64,000 nucleotides of DNA from positions 14,655,566-14,719,565 of the forward strand of contig JAJVDF010000001.1 of the NCBI GenBank assembly GCA_022410635.1, given 5' to 3'. Both the position numbers and the translations under genes were made by a program. The notes below the pieces were generated by a model. It did no database searches. It was not told the DNA's origin and saw nothing but the letters and a program-made list of their open reading frames with translations. Of the stretch, positions 44,004 through 56,245 are shown piece after piece (position 1 is the stretch's first letter; the number at the start of each line of letters is the position of its first letter). This stretch comes from Tretioscincus oriximinensis. Its lineage: Eukaryota; Chordata; Lepidosauria; Squamata; Gymnophthalmidae.

Positions 44004-45696
44004 TACAAGCAAAAATGACATTATAGGATGGGGCAGTCCTTCAGCTTCCAGAATTCTATTCTTATTGTTCCATAGAATGGTGGGAGTTGTAGTTCAGAAA
44101 CTGTTGGGGAATAACAGTTGAACCGTTGTGACGTACACCTCCTTTTGTCCTCTCTATGTCTCTCTGGAGGAAAATGAAGTTCTATTTCTTCAAACCCAAT
44201 GTGAGTTCATTACATTTGAAGAAGATGACTTAAGTCTATGAAAACTCCAGTTACAGGTTTGCCATAAGAGGAGAAGCTTGTAAAGTGAAATATTTCTGGG
44301 GGAGGGACTGGGATGAAGGGATNGAATTACTGTATTTCTACCTTGTTTTTTTCATTATAAAATATGGAAACCCAGTCATGCTATCAACCCTTTTATTATT
44401 CTAAAGTGCTGAGAGACCTTACTATTGTGTCTAAAGTGGCAGTTTTAACATTTAAAGCCAACTCATTTAAAAAGAGTGATTGGTGATTCAGTTCCTTTTT
44501 CCAGTTAAGGTGATCCTTGGAATTACTGTAAGCAAAGGCAAATCACATCTATATTTCTGCCAAGGAAACTGCACAGATGTAGGCAGTAAACTTCAAGTTT
44601 GTAATGACTTGGTGGTAAAAAAAATAATAACGATGTTGCGTGAATGTGTTCCCTGAGGGCATGAGTAGTTGCAGGTTTTTTTAATCATATTGTTGATCAG
44701 GTTTGTTTGATCAGGTTGTATTTTTTTAGTATTATGAGTAAAAGATCAACCTCACATTTTTACTTGCATTTGACGGAAGGGGGAGGGAAGGNTGGATTGA
44801 AAACCATATGAAAATGAATGTAATTAGTGCCAAGATATATTGAGGAAGATAAATTATATATAATAGTATTAATTGACTTGTATATATATATTATTTTGCA
44901 AAAGTGAATAAACAGTTTAAAAAACAAACAAAACTTGGCATCCTGTTCTGAAAAGCTCATAGTTGTTCATATTTTCAGTCTGCTTAATGCACATACTGAT
45001 CTAAGTAAATCTTTTATATATGCTGCAAAAAGTGTGTCTAAGTAATAGAGAGCATTGTTGCACATCTGCAGCTTGAAATCTTTGAGGGACATTAATAGTT
45101 AAATGAACTGGCACAGATTAGTGAATGACTTTGCTTTAGATAAAGCTTTCCTTGTGTACTGTATGTTGTATTACAAATTGTTATGTAATTTGCAAACTAG
45201 TGATTCATGTGTGTATTTAAAAGGTGTGGGCCAAGTGTGTGCTAGCAACTAGACCCATGTAACCTGTCTTCATTGTCAAGTTAATAAAAAGAACAGATAA
45301 ACTGAAGGCGTGTGATGGAACCATTGTGACTAATCTTNTGTAATTGAAGATTATTGACTTGACTGAACTTAGACTTGGCTGAATCTAAAAGTCTAGGCAG
45401 AACACTGGGAGGATTCTGTGGTGAGAAAGAAATTGAAAATATATTTCAAGAAAATGTCAGCTTTTGGTTCACATACTTATAATGTGTACTGTATATGTTA
45501 CAAGCTGCTTAAGCCAGTGATCCCCAACTTGACATATGTGTATTCTCAGGGGTTTGACCCAAGACTTTTGGGGGAATGTAGAAGCTTTAAATGAGCTTCC
45601 AAAGAGTAGCTGCTAGGGATTGTGAGCAAAATTCTGTTATGCCTGAACTTGATCTCCTGGGTTCTGATCTCCTCGGTGTGCCTACCGATCAATTAT
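44004..45696. other. NET1: Intron 3 sequence, few features
   Basis: About 44080-44125 (gaatggtgggagttgtagttcagaa) and a similar patch at 54350 resemble a short dispersed repeat. Otherwise nothing recognised. Confidence 0.35.
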
Positions 45697-46635
45697 TTTA
45701 TTATTTATTTAGTTGTACTTACACCCCATCCCATACCCAAAGATCTCAGGGCAGCCACCCATAAAACAACAATACAAAATTAACAAATTAAAAACAGTAT
45801 AAAACAGTATCTGAAAGTGAAAGAAAAATGACATTTCTTCAGCCAAAGACTAGGTTTGTTCTCAAAGACCTTTTAAAATAACATGATGATGACTGACGCA
45901 CCTCAAGGGGGAGAGTGTTCCAAAGACTGGGGCCAACCACTGAGAAGGCTCTACCCCGGGTTACCACTCCATTTGTTGTGGAGAGGGGTAGTATAACCAG
46001 GAGGCCCTCCCCTACAGATCTTAAGGTATGAGCAGGTTAGTATGAGAGAAGGCCCTTTAAATTTTTTGGGCCCAAGTTATTTAGGACCTTAAAAGTTAAA
46101 GTTAACACCTTCAATTGGGCTCGGTAGCGGATTGGCAGCCAGTGCAGCTCTTTCAAAACCGGCGTGATATGTGTCTGGTCTGTTGTTCTGATCAGCAATC
46201 TAGCTGCATTATTCTGCACTAACTGCAGCTTCTGAACTGTTTTAAGGGCAGCCTCATATACCAGAGTGTGGATTAAATCATCCCTGTTCAGAAGTGGCCA
46301 TAACTGGTGGACCAGATGTAACATGAAGTAGGCACTCCTGGCCACTGCCTCCACCTGATTTTCAAGTTGTCATTGCAGAGTCCAGGAGCATCCCCAGATT
46401 TTGCACCTGTCCATTATAGGGTAATTTTACCCCATCAAGGACAGGGTGCCTCCCCACTTTCTGAACTCGGGTTGCTCTGACAACCAGAACCTCAAACTTG
46501 TCTGGAATCAGCTTCAATTTATTGGTCCTCATCCAACCTATCACTGCTTACATCTGTCAAGTACTTCAAATGATGAAATGCCATCACTCTAAATCTCCTG
46601 ATGACCTCTCCCAGCGGCTTCATATAGATGTTAAA
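45697..46635 (-). mobile_element. L2-like LINE, 3' part, split by L1
   Basis: Begins with the reversed tail (ttattatttatttagttgtacttacacccc...gatctcagggcagcc) and continues into the ORF C-terminus (VQNNAARLLIRTTDQTHITP, LHWLPIRYRAQLKVLTLTFK) and the ANKLKLxPDKxEVL block. It stops at 46635 where an L1 begins and resumes at 52955. Frames are broken. Confidence 0.9.
46622..46635. repeat. L1 target-site duplication, 5' copy
   Basis: atatagatgttaaa, repeated exactly at 52955-52968. The undisturbed L2 sequence near 63140 has it once (catatagatgttaaacagcatggg), confirming duplication. Confidence 0.9.
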
Positions 46636-46877
46636 TGGCGTGTTGGGGGGTGCGCATGCGTGAAGCTAGGTGATAGACGCGTCCGTCCTCGGCTCCGTCC
46701 TAAATAATTATTAGAAAGACGAAAACCCCTCGTATAAATACGCGCCTCGCCGGAAAAGACCCTTTTGTTGCAGAGGAATTTCGAAGGAATCCCTGAGGGG
46801 GAATATTTTATATTTCTCTCTCGTATTCTTTGCTGATATTTTCCTGAAGACTTACCTGGTGTTCCTCTGCTTACGGA
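46636..46877 (+). promoter_or_regulatory. L1 5' UTR / internal promoter region
   Basis: GC- and CpG-rich relative to surroundings. Holds an NRF1-like tgcgcatgcgtg (46651-46662) close to the 5' end and a TATA-like tataaata (46733-46740). The NRF1 site lies where an internal promoter should act. A start about 30 bases after the TATA-like site would lose the first 120-130 bases of the element. Confidence 0.5.
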
Positions 46878-47801
46878 ATGGCGACCGGACGGGAAACTTC
46901 TGAGCTGGAGGAGCTGAAAGAGGTACTGCTAAAAGCTATTGAAGGAGTGGATGGGAAAGTGACTATGTTATCTTCCGTTGTACAAAGCTTAAGAACGGAA
47001 GTAAAAACGATACAAACTGACTTGAACAATCTAGCTACTGATATTAAAAACAACACNGAACAGATTGATGTACACGTAACGAAGTTTAAAATGTTCGAGA
47101 AAGTCTGCGATAATATGGCTGAGGAACTGGAGACTCTAAAACTCAGACTTATTGCCAGTGAGGACAGGGGCAGGAGGAGAAATATTTGTTTTAAAGGATT
47201 TATTCCTGAATTTGGTTCATCTGGACTGTGTGCAGCTTTTCTGGACTGGCTGAATAGTAACGGAATCCCCCTAGATCCACAGGAAATAATACGTGTTCAC
47301 TGGACAGTGGGAGGGCTTCGTTCGTCTCAGTCANTGAGGGATATTCTAGTGGCTTTCACTCGAGAGAACACACGGGATGANATACTNAAAAAACTTCGTG
47401 CTATTCCTGATTTAAACTGTAATTCACAAAAAATCCTCCCGTTCCCAGATCTGTCCCTCGAGACCCGACAGGCACGGGCAGCCCTCCGCCCAATTACGGC
47501 TAAATTAAGAACAGCTGAAATAAGATATAAGTGGTTGTTTCCGACTGCAATCTTAGTCACNAAAGACAACGTTCCTCTTAAAGCACACAGCATTAAAGAG
47601 GGAATAGAGCTCCTGAAAACTTTAGGAATAGACCACGCGGGGCTTGTACCTCCCTCCTNGGAAGCCGAAACAATATCCGAGGAACAGGCTTCCCAACAGC
47701 CAGCTCCAGGGCCAACTGAGAAGAAAACAAATTCATTTAATTACAAGAAAAGACCTAAAACAAAATATTCTCTTCGCTCTGAGAGGCAATCAAGAAAGTG
47801 A
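46878..47801 (+). CDS. L1 ORF1 protein (RNA-binding chaperone), frame open
   Basis: L1 ORF1p is a trimeric RNA-binding protein that coats L1 RNA and acts as a nucleic-acid chaperone in retrotransposition. The 307-codon frame starts MATGRETSELEELKEVLLKA with G at -3 and +4 of the ATG. About residues 8-95 are heptad-like (EELKEVLLKAIEGVDGKVTM..., LRTEVKTIQTDLNNLATDI), matching the coiled coil. RRNICFKGFIPE (about 109-120) starts the RRM-like domain, and the C-terminal domain shows ILPFPDLSLETRQAR, then a basic stretch and RTAEIRYKWLFP, as in other L1 ORF1 proteins. The tail is Lys/Arg-rich. Six or so Ns give unknown residues, but there are no stops or frameshifts, unlike ORF2. Confidence 0.88.
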   Translation: MATGRETSELEELKEVLLKAIEGVDGKVTMLSSVVQSLRTEVKTIQTDLNNLATDIKNNXEQIDVHVTKFKMFEKVCDNMAEELETLKLRLIASEDRGRRRNICFKGFIPEFGSSGLCAAFLDWLNSNGIPLDPQEIIRVHWTVGGLRSSQSXRDILVAFTRENTRDXIXKKLRAIPDLNCNSQKILPFPDLSLETRQARAALRPITAKLRTAEIRYKWLFPTAILVXKDNVPLKAHSIKEGIELLKTLGIDHAGLVPPSXEAETISEEQASQQPAPGPTEKKTNSFNYKKRPKTKYSLRSERQSRK

Positions 47802-49074
47802 ATACATTGTAGAATACTCTGGTAACAGATCTGAAACAAAATTACAAGATGGAAACTATCCCCTTGTGATTTTTGAACATTCATGGCCAACTTTACTTGT
47901 GGGATTACTTCACTTTGGTACTACTAAATTTCAAATGATGCTGGATCACAAACTATTATTAGTCAATACAATAATGCTTTCCACTCTTAAGGATACAAAC
48001 AAATAAACAAACAAAAAAATCAAGCTCTATTGGACATGATATTGGATTTAACTTTTCTATATAGAATAATTAACAAGTACCTATCATAGTGAACAGATTG
48101 ACATTATAAAGCTAAAAATGTACTAAAAGGAAATAATGTATTAAATGGAAATAATGCAAGTTTGGTTTGAAGAAAACGTTTGAAGAAAAATCTCTATAGA
48201 GATTATATCTCCCCTCTCAGGGGGTTTCTTTCTTTAAAAGGGTAAAATATAATTTAAGTGTACTGTGGAATTATGAAGTAATAATACCCAATAATATTAA
48301 TTGAATAATATGAATTGTTATGTTACGCGAATATGGATTATGAATTAATAATGCCAAATAGTTNCCCCTCTTACTGTGTTCATCACTTTTCTTTCCACTC
48401 TCTCTCTCCTTTTTGGGCTATTTTATTATTGATGACAAATAGAAATTATCATATAGGATGAAGAGGGTATTTTCAGTTCGCTATTATGTCTTATTAAGTG
48501 TTATTCCTCAAAGAATAATTAATACGATTCACTATACCCCTTTAACTAATGGGATATACTGAATCTGATATACTCTGAAGATATACTCTGTAGTATCATG
48601 GTGGAAAAATAATGTAATTATTATGAATTAATCCTGCTTTAGATGTTATGGGTAATATTTCATTTAATCATATCACAGAGAATATATATATCAGTAATAT
48701 TTGACGAATTGTGAATCTAGTTGAATATTCTAACTTACGTAACTCTTCAAGAGAAATAATATGATTCATCTATAATAGGGGAGTCGCACCATCATAATTT
48801 GAACTCATAACTTCGGGGTGAATAGTCTTACAGTAAAATAAATAGCACGGATGCCGAAATAACTAAGGACAACGCAACCCACCACAACCCTTCAGATGGA
48901 AGGTGACCTTTTGGTCTACCTGTTCTGGTCTCTCTTCTTTCGAAAAGGTCTGGACCCAAAGGGGGAGGGTTCTGGGGAGGGGAAACAGGGGGTGGGTATT
49001 TGGGACACCACAGGAATAGGTATGACGATAAGAAGGGAACACAAACGTCTGTTAGATATCTATGAAGTTTTGAG
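47802..49074 (+). other. L1 inter-ORF region (1.27 kb)
   Basis: AT-rich and non-coding, between the ORF1 stop and the first ATG of ORF2. It is far longer than the short spacers of mammalian L1. It may be a lineage trait, or part may be an insertion. A GC-rich segment at 48900-49020 (ggtctggacccaaagggg...) lies just before ORF2. Confidence 0.6.
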
Positions 49075-52000
49075 ATGGCAAATTTAAAAGTGATGACGCT
49101 TAACATAAATGGGATGAGCTCAAATTTGAAAAGATATAGATTGAACAAACTTATATGAGATGCTAGGATTGATATCCTGTTTTTGCAGGAAACTCACAAA
49201 TCAAATGATGGGACACCATTATGCCAGTTCAAAGGTTGGACAATATTAGCAGAGTCAAGAGCCACGAGGAAAGCAAGAAGAGTTGCAATATTAGTACATG
49301 AATCTTTAGGTTTTGTAGTAGATAAGATTAAGCAAGACAGGTCAGGGAGATTTGTGACTGTGAGAGGGAAAGTAAATGATATTGAGATCACACTTTTGAA
49401 TGTGTATATCCCGAATATAAGACAAAAAGAATACATAAACAATCTAATGAGGAGATTCCAACATATAGCGAGAGGAAATCTGATTGTTGGAGGAGACTTC
49501 AATTATGACACGAGGGCTACTTCGACAAATGGTGCTCATTTCAGAAGATCAATGTCTCTTAGAAGGTGGAACTTGAGAGAGATATATGAAGTTATGGGAT
49601 TCAGAAATGACCCCACTTTCTTCTCATCTCGACATAATACATACACTCATTTAGATTATATATTTATTAGTCCGGCAAACAAAATAATATTACAAAATGT
49701 AGAAACAGGTCCACGATGGATTTCAGATCATTCCCCAGTTAGTGCAACTTTTCAAATGTCTACAGAGATCCCAATGAAATTCTGGAGATTCTCCACAGAT
49801 TGGGTGGACAATCGGGAGGTGATGAATGAGCTAAAACATCAAATCAGGGAGTTTTTCGTTAGGAATNGCTCTCCTAATTTAAGTGAATCGTTAATTTGGG
49901 ACTCCTTTAAAGCCACGTTTCGTGGCCTTTGCATCCAACAAGATCTTAGGAAGAGACGCTCACAAAATGAGTATCGGAGGAACATCGTTCGTCAGATAGA
50001 TTATTTTGAGGCTAGTTTAAAAACTAGATTTGAGGACAATACTAAAAGAATGCTAGACGAAGCCAAAAAGAAGCTGGAACAACTCGATAGAGCATCGCTT
50101 CTAAAGGCAGGAATGTTTCAAAGAAACCAGTTCCTCTCATGGGACGTAAAAAGTACTAAAAGCGTGGCAAAAGCTTTAAAATAAAAAAAGATAAGAAGAA
50201 AATTGCTCTGCTTAAAGACACGAATAACCAAATTCTAAACAAAGACACCCAAATCAGAGCGAGATTAGCAGAGTTTTACAAACAATTATATGAATGCAAA
50301 CAGGTGGAAGATATCCCGATCCAGACGCACACACAAATTAGTGACTTAGAACAAGAGACTTTAAATAGAAATATAACTGAAGAAGAGATCAACNCTGTCA
50401 TAACCAGCTTGAAACCAGGAAAGTCCCCAGGCACTGATGGCTTCACAGCTGCTTTCTATAAATTATTTAGAAACGAAATTACACCTCAATTGGTNACTAT
50501 CTTTAATTGTGCCTTAAGAAACCAAGACATACCCTCCTCNTGGAGAGAGTCAGAAATAGTGCCAATTCTTAAGACAGGAAGGTCGCCATCTGACGTTGAA
50601 TCTTATCGCCCAATTTCTCTGTTGAATCAGGATTATAAGATCTTCGCTACAATTTTAGCAAAAAGATTAGATTCTCTGTTACCTAAGCTAATTAAGGAGG
50701 AATAATTCGGTTTCATAAGAGGACGGTCTATAACAGACCCAATTCGTACTATGGTTAATNTTCTAAGCCACGCCCAATTACACAAGAAAAAATTGGCCTT
50801 TTTAAAACTTGATATCTATAAAGCCTTTGACTCTCTCAGTCATAATTAAAAGAATTTGTAATAAATATAATCTTAGTGTTAGTTTTACAAACACCATTAC
50901 AAGTTTATACNCCGAAAACAAGGCAAGAATAAAGGCTAACGATGGGATATCCCGCCTGTTTGAAATTCAAAACGGTGTGAAGCAAGGGTGCCCTCTCCTC
51001 TAATTTTTGTCTTGGCTATTGAGCTTCTGGCAGAAATAATTAGAAGTAATCCTAACATCTCGGGATATAAGATCGATAGGATGGAAGTCAAAGTTCAATT
51101 TTACGCAGATGACGCCCTAATTATAATGCAGGACCCCCTTGTAGCTATTCCAGAGATTAAAAGGACTACAGATTATTTTGAAAAAATTTCGGGGCGTAAA
51201 ATAAACGTCGCAAAATCTGAATTACTTACCATCAATACCCCCAGAGCCAGTCTGAGAACTATTCACGATGAATCAGGTTTGAAAATATATCTTAAAAAAC
51301 TAAAATATCTAGGTGTATGGGTTTCTAAAAATTTAGACAAAATGATACCTTTGAATTACAACCCAATTTGGAAAAAAGTTAGAGCCATCCTTAAGAAGTG
51401 GGAAAATAAACGCTGGTCGATTACTAATAGAATCAGGGCAATCAATATGATAATTTTTCCAAAATTTTTATACCTTTTACAGGCACTTCCACTGTATATC
51501 CCGGATGCTATGAAAAAAAAATGGGACAATACTATAAAACTCTGGGTTCTAAATGGAAAAAAAAAATAGAATCCCCAACAGAACATTATTCTCAAAAAAA
51601 GAACAATTGGGCTGGGGATTATTATCGATTAGAACTTATGCAGACGTGTTTCAAATTTTAAAAATATTACACCTAGAACACTGTAGAGAAAAAAATAACN
51701 TTATATTGGAACTAGCTATGAACGGGTTCCAAAATAAGACTATACTAGACCCCACCATAGGACGAAAGATCAGCAAATCCTGGCTATTACCATTGCAAGC
51801 CTGTCACAGAACGTGGAAGACAAATTGCAAAATCTTAACGATACATTGGAAACANGTTGCTTCTTTAGAAACAATAAATGTAGCGGGAGAAGATTTTATG
51901 GCAACATACTTAACATTACTAAAAAATAATGGATACAAGAGGCTTAGAGACCTAGTAGATGAGAATGGCTCCCCGGTGTCAATAGCAATAATAAGACAAC

Positions 52001-52839
52001 TATATAGAAATCACGGCTCACGATTTTGGCTACCAGAACGCGCTCTCTGGAATATAATCAATAACCAGGATTTTAGAAATAACATGCGCGGCCAATCAAA
52101 ATTAGAACCGCTATTAATGAACTTGATCAGAGGGCAAAAGAAAATAGCGAAGGACATGTATACCTTAATTATGATAAATTATTATAAAAATTTAGAACTT
52201 ACTACGGACTATTGGGAGACAGAGGTTCCAAAGGTGAACAACTTCTGGAAACAATGGATAGCCAGATATCTAACCAGGCAGGATTTAAGAATTAAAGAAA
52301 CAGAATTGAAGACCGTGACCCGCTGGTACTATACTCCGAACCAGTTGGCTCACATTTCTGGTATGTCACCTATGTGCTGGCACGGTTGCCAGCAAAGGGG
52401 GTTATATACTCATATGTGGGCTTTATGCCCCAAGATAAGAACATACTGGGGCAGAATNATTACTGAGCTAAATATGATTTTAGGAACAAATTTACCAAAT
52501 ACCAAGGAAGCATGGNTGTTCNGTCTACTTAATGTTCCATTAATTGAAAGATCTGATTTCTGGCTGATCGACAGTGGAATAATGGCAGGTCATCTGGTAG
52601 TAGCCAAATACTGGAAGGATAGTTCAAAATGGAATATACAAGACTGGTATTATTATCTCCTGGAATTCATGAGTTTTGATATTCTTCAATCCAAAAGACT
52701 TCAGACCATTGGAATTATTCAGCACCCACATTGGACAATAAAATGGCAAGAGCTCATTGCCTTTGGACTATCATCGTCATCTCCAACTCTGTTAAATGAA
52801 ACAATGCAGATGTTCCTTGAACAACGTTTGATTTTGTAA
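49075..52839 (+). pseudogene. L1 ORF2 (endonuclease-reverse transcriptase), inactivated
   Basis: The frame opens MANLKVMTLNINGMSSNLKR (49075). Endonuclease motifs LQETHK (about 49177), GGDFN (about 49485) and SDHSPV (about 49727) are present. Reverse-transcriptase motifs KPGKSPGTDG (about 50410), LDIYKAFD and FYADDAL (YADD at 51102-51113) follow, then a cysteine motif CWHGC...HMWALCP (about 52375). It is broken by an in-frame TGA at 49156, a frameshift in the A-rich run near 50180, a TAA at 50704 where a Gln codon is expected, a deletion near 50835 after the KAFD motif, a 2-base loss near 50995, and an extra A in the run at 51558-51567. Some breaks sit in homopolymers and could be assembly errors; the TGA, TAA and internal deletion are less easily explained away. 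Confidence 0.9.
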
Positions 52840-52954
52840 TATCATATGTATNTACCTATTCACTGTGGGGAGGGATCGGGGAGGGTTGTTTATGTTTATG
52901 TATGTTTTGTTTTGTTTTTGTTTTCGTCAAATAAAATTATATTAAAATATATAT
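52840..52954 (+). other. L1 3' UTR and tail
   Basis: Short 3' UTR with ctattcactgtggggaggg, also found in the copy at 25480, a G/T-rich run (tatgttttgttttgtttttg), and caaataaaattatattaaa. The end merges with ATATAT just before the duplicated target site. Confidence 0.8.
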
Positions 52955-53470
52955 ATATAGATGTTAAACAGCATGGGAGAGAGACTTGACCTGAGGAACC
53001 CCGCAAGTGACCTCCCAGGATGTCTAGCAAGACTCCAACCCCCACTCTCTGGAAGCAGTCTTGGTGATAGGAATGGAACCACTGCAAAGCTGTGTCACAA
53101 ACTCCTAAACTCCTTAGCCTTTCTAGGAGAATGCCATAGTCAAATGGTTGCACTGCCCCTATCCCTCCCCCAGAGATAGTCATCAACGAAGGCGGCCAAG
53201 GTGGTTTTCTGTGCCATGACCAGGCCTGAAACCATATTGAAATGGGTCTAGATAATCTGTTTCTTCTTCCAAGCGTATCTGCAATTGAACAGCCACAGCC
53301 CTCTCCAGTACCTTGGCCAGGATATGTTGGCCACTGGGTGGTAGTGGTTTAATTCTTCCGGGTCCAGGGAAGGAATCTTGAGGAGAGAGCATGCCTCTGC
53401 CTCTTTAACAGCCAGCACATCCTTTAAAGAAGCATTCATTACTCCCTGGAGCCAGATAAAGTCTGGATTC
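52955..53470 (-). mobile_element. L2-like LINE, 5' part, split by L1
   Basis: Resumes the L2 at the duplicated site and continues into the reverse-transcriptase region on the minus strand: DYLDPFQYGFRPGHGTE and a VANISWPRYWRGL-like segment, ending about 53470. With 45697-46635 it makes about 1.45 kb of one 5'-truncated L2. Confidence 0.9.
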
Positions 53471-53939
53471 TTAACCCCAGTCTGCCTGGAGCAGAAAAGT
53501 ATTTTTACTCTTTATTTTGCTTGCATGAAAAATATAAGGGGGATGGGGATCACTCCCAAAACATCTCCCACAAACAAAGGCAAAATACAGACCTTTTATA
53601 CTTTGTGGTGTCATAAGATGTGGATGGTAATCTGCATATCAAAGACTGACTTGCTCAGTAGTCAACTTGATTAACAATTCAGAAACAAACATGTTTATAT
53701 TTTGCTTTTCTCTGGAATTCTTTGTTGTTTTAGAGTTTGTGGGCAATTGGCATTGTGCAGGTGCCGGACAAAGGAAGTGAAACGGCTTTAGGGGCCGATC
53801 TCCACGTTCTATTTTTTGTGCTTTGGAGGAGAGTTTACCTTCCATCTAACCCATAGATCCACGAATGTCTTTAGAGCGCAAGAAATAGCCCCTCACATAA
53901 CATGCAATTTCCACAAGCCTCCGTTATGCCTCCATTTTA
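53471..53939. other. NET1: Intron 3 sequence, nothing recognised
   Basis: No exon or clear repeat seen. Confidence 0.4.
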
Positions 53940-54238
53940 AGAAGAAGGAGGAGAAGAAGAAGAAAAGAGGATTCTTATACCCTGCTTTTCTCACCTTACA
54001 AAGGGACTCAAAGTGGCTTACAAGGATATTTTGCCTGAGGGCTGACATTCTATCTTCCCCGCCAGGTTGTGGTAGTTCCCATGAATCTACTTGCAGTCAG
54101 TTGCATTTTCTTGCACTTCTTGCTTTTGGCTAGAGCTACAGGCTAGTGGAATGTGCTCACCCCTTCCCACGTCCGACACAGGGCTTCAAAACCCCATCTC
54201 CCAGATGAGAGACCGTTTCCTAAATGACTGAGCCATCT
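53940..54238 (-). mobile_element. tRNA-derived SINE, copy 6
   Basis: Reversed copy with an (AAG)n tail at 53940-53970, body ttgcagtcagttgc, and a head ending tgactgagccatctgg. One segment between tgcttt and ggctagagc is deleted. Confidence 0.8.
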
Positions 54239-55244
54239 GGTTAAAGTGCTAAATAAAAATCTCTCCTGATGTCTGTAGGGCTGGGTTTGTGCAAATTGTA
54301 TAGATTTCTGCAGATTTCATTGGCTCTTGTCTGTGCAGACAAGCNGGCAGTGCTGCATGGAATTCTGGGGGTTGTAGTTATTGAAGCACAGCAGTGCCTT
54401 CTGGGGCTTCTCTTTTAAACGAGGCAGCAGTTGAATGGCAAGTAAAATGAGGACAGATGGCCAACGTGCTTTTTTTTAAGCGTTTGCAGAGCGGAGGAAA
54501 CAGACAGGGGGGTGCAGCCTAAGTTTCAAGATAAGTTCAAACTGTTCCTCTCAACTGAATCTTACTCTATGCACTAAAATGCTAAAGGCAGTTAAATTAC
54601 ATATCGGAAGGATAACTTAAGATTTTAACTTGCTAATAGCAAAGGGATGGCAAAGGGAGACTGAGAGGAGGGCATTCACTCAATTCCATAAAATTAAAAT
54701 CTGCCATTGTGTGAATGAAATGTTAGTGTAATACTGTTAAACTTCATGTAAAGTAAGATTCTGTTCTGAGAAAACATTACTTTTGTGAAAATGCACTATC
54801 TGAACAATTGACTTCTTCCTCTAGCAGACTGTTTACTATGGAAATATTACCAGAATGTACAACTGCCATGCTTAAAAACTCTTCTGCACAGTTTAGCTAA
54901 GATACTTGTGACAATGTTCCAGTAGATTTTCCCACAGAACTCCGTGCTGAACACGTCACTTCACATCTGCCCTGCAGTGCTGAAACTGATGCTATGCAAG
55001 GTAGGAAATTCTTGGTAGGTTCCTGCCCAAAATTCAGGAGCAAACACNTTGGTTTCCAACTTTTCTGTCTTCCAAATTATGATGAGATACCTTTCATACT
55101 TCAAGAGATATAGTATCTCATAGAGCTACCAAAGATGCTTTTTGGCAGAGAGAAGGAAGCTTTTTGCCTTGTTACCAGCAAGTTTATTGATTTATGATTT
55201 GTTTATTTGACCAATCAAGAAAGAGATAATTTGTTTTAGGTGGA
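54239..55244. other. NET1: Intron 3 sequence
   Basis: About 54340-54420 (catggaattctgggggttgtag) resembles a dispersed short repeat. Nothing else recognised. Confidence 0.4.
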
Positions 55245-56245
55245 CAGCTCAGTTAAGGTGTTCACTGTGCACCAGGCATGAAAAAAGCAAATTCAATGCT
55301 ACAGGTAATTAGGAAGGGAAGAGAAAATAATTCAGCACCATCCAAATATATGGCGAGGCCACATTTGGAATACTGTCTACAATTCTAGTTAACATGCCTT
55401 AGAAATGTAACTGTAGAATTAGAAAAAGTGCAAAAAGGACAACAAGAATAATNAAATAGCGGGAACATCTCCCACATGAAAAACTGCAACACCTGAATTT
55501 AGCTTTGGAAGGCAGTGTGTAAGAGGTGACCTGATTGAAGTGTATAAAATCTTGCATGGAGTGAAAAAGGTGACTAAGAAAAATCTTTTTCCTATCATAC
55601 AACATTAGAATCTGGGAGTTGTATATGAAATGGAGAGGCAGGAAGGACAAGATAAAGTATTTCTTTACTCAGATCATTTTATCTATGGAATTTCCTTCCA
55701 GAAAAAAATGGCGAGAGCATCCCTGTTTAAAAATATTAACAAACTGGAGCATTTTCAAGGAAGAACTACCAAGATAGTGACTAGGCTGCAAACTATGTGC
55801 TATGAGGAACCGTTAAAGGATTTAGGAATGTTTGACCTATAAAAGATTGAGAAGAGATGTGATGCAGTGGTGCTAGAAAGTTTGTAATCCTTCAGAATTG
55901 TATATATCTCTGCATAAGTGTGAAATCAAATTTTCACACAAATCCTAAAAGTATATGAAGATAACAAAATCAAAAGTGCATAAAAATATTAGATATGGCC
56001 TTTTCTTTGTGACAAATTCTGAAGAATTCACAACTTTGTAATAGTCTGTCATAATGCAGAGGAAACATCCTCATTTTAATATAAAGGAGTAGANGCAACT
56101 GGTAAGGGGATGGATATAGATTACATAATAGTCCTTATTGTCAGAAAGTTTTTTCTATCAACTAGTAGAATAAGTTGCTACAGCAAGTGCTCAGTTCTCC
56201 TTCAACTGATTATTCTGGAGATTCATTCCAACATTATAATTTTAT
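55245..56245 (+). mobile_element. CR1 fragments, diverged
   Basis: First part (to about 55780) has aaaaaagcaaattcaatgct, gcgaggccacatttggaatactgtctacaattc and ggtgacctgattgaagtgtataaaatc. The second part (about 55780-56245) starts again at a similar point (gaaccgttaaaggatttaggaatgtttgacc). Two insertions or an internal duplication. Confidence 0.7.

Larger units (their letters stand above)
46636..52954 (+). mobile_element. Near full-length L1 LINE (about 6.3 kb)
   Basis: Order: 242-bp 5' UTR, ORF1 (46878-47801), a 1.27-kb inter-ORF region, ORF2 (49075-52839, broken), short 3' UTR and an ATATAT-rich end. Bounded by a 14-bp target duplication inside an L2. L1 in squamates follows the same two-ORF plan as mammalian L1. 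The 3' end caaataaaattatattaaa carries the poly(A) signal. Confidence 0.92.
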
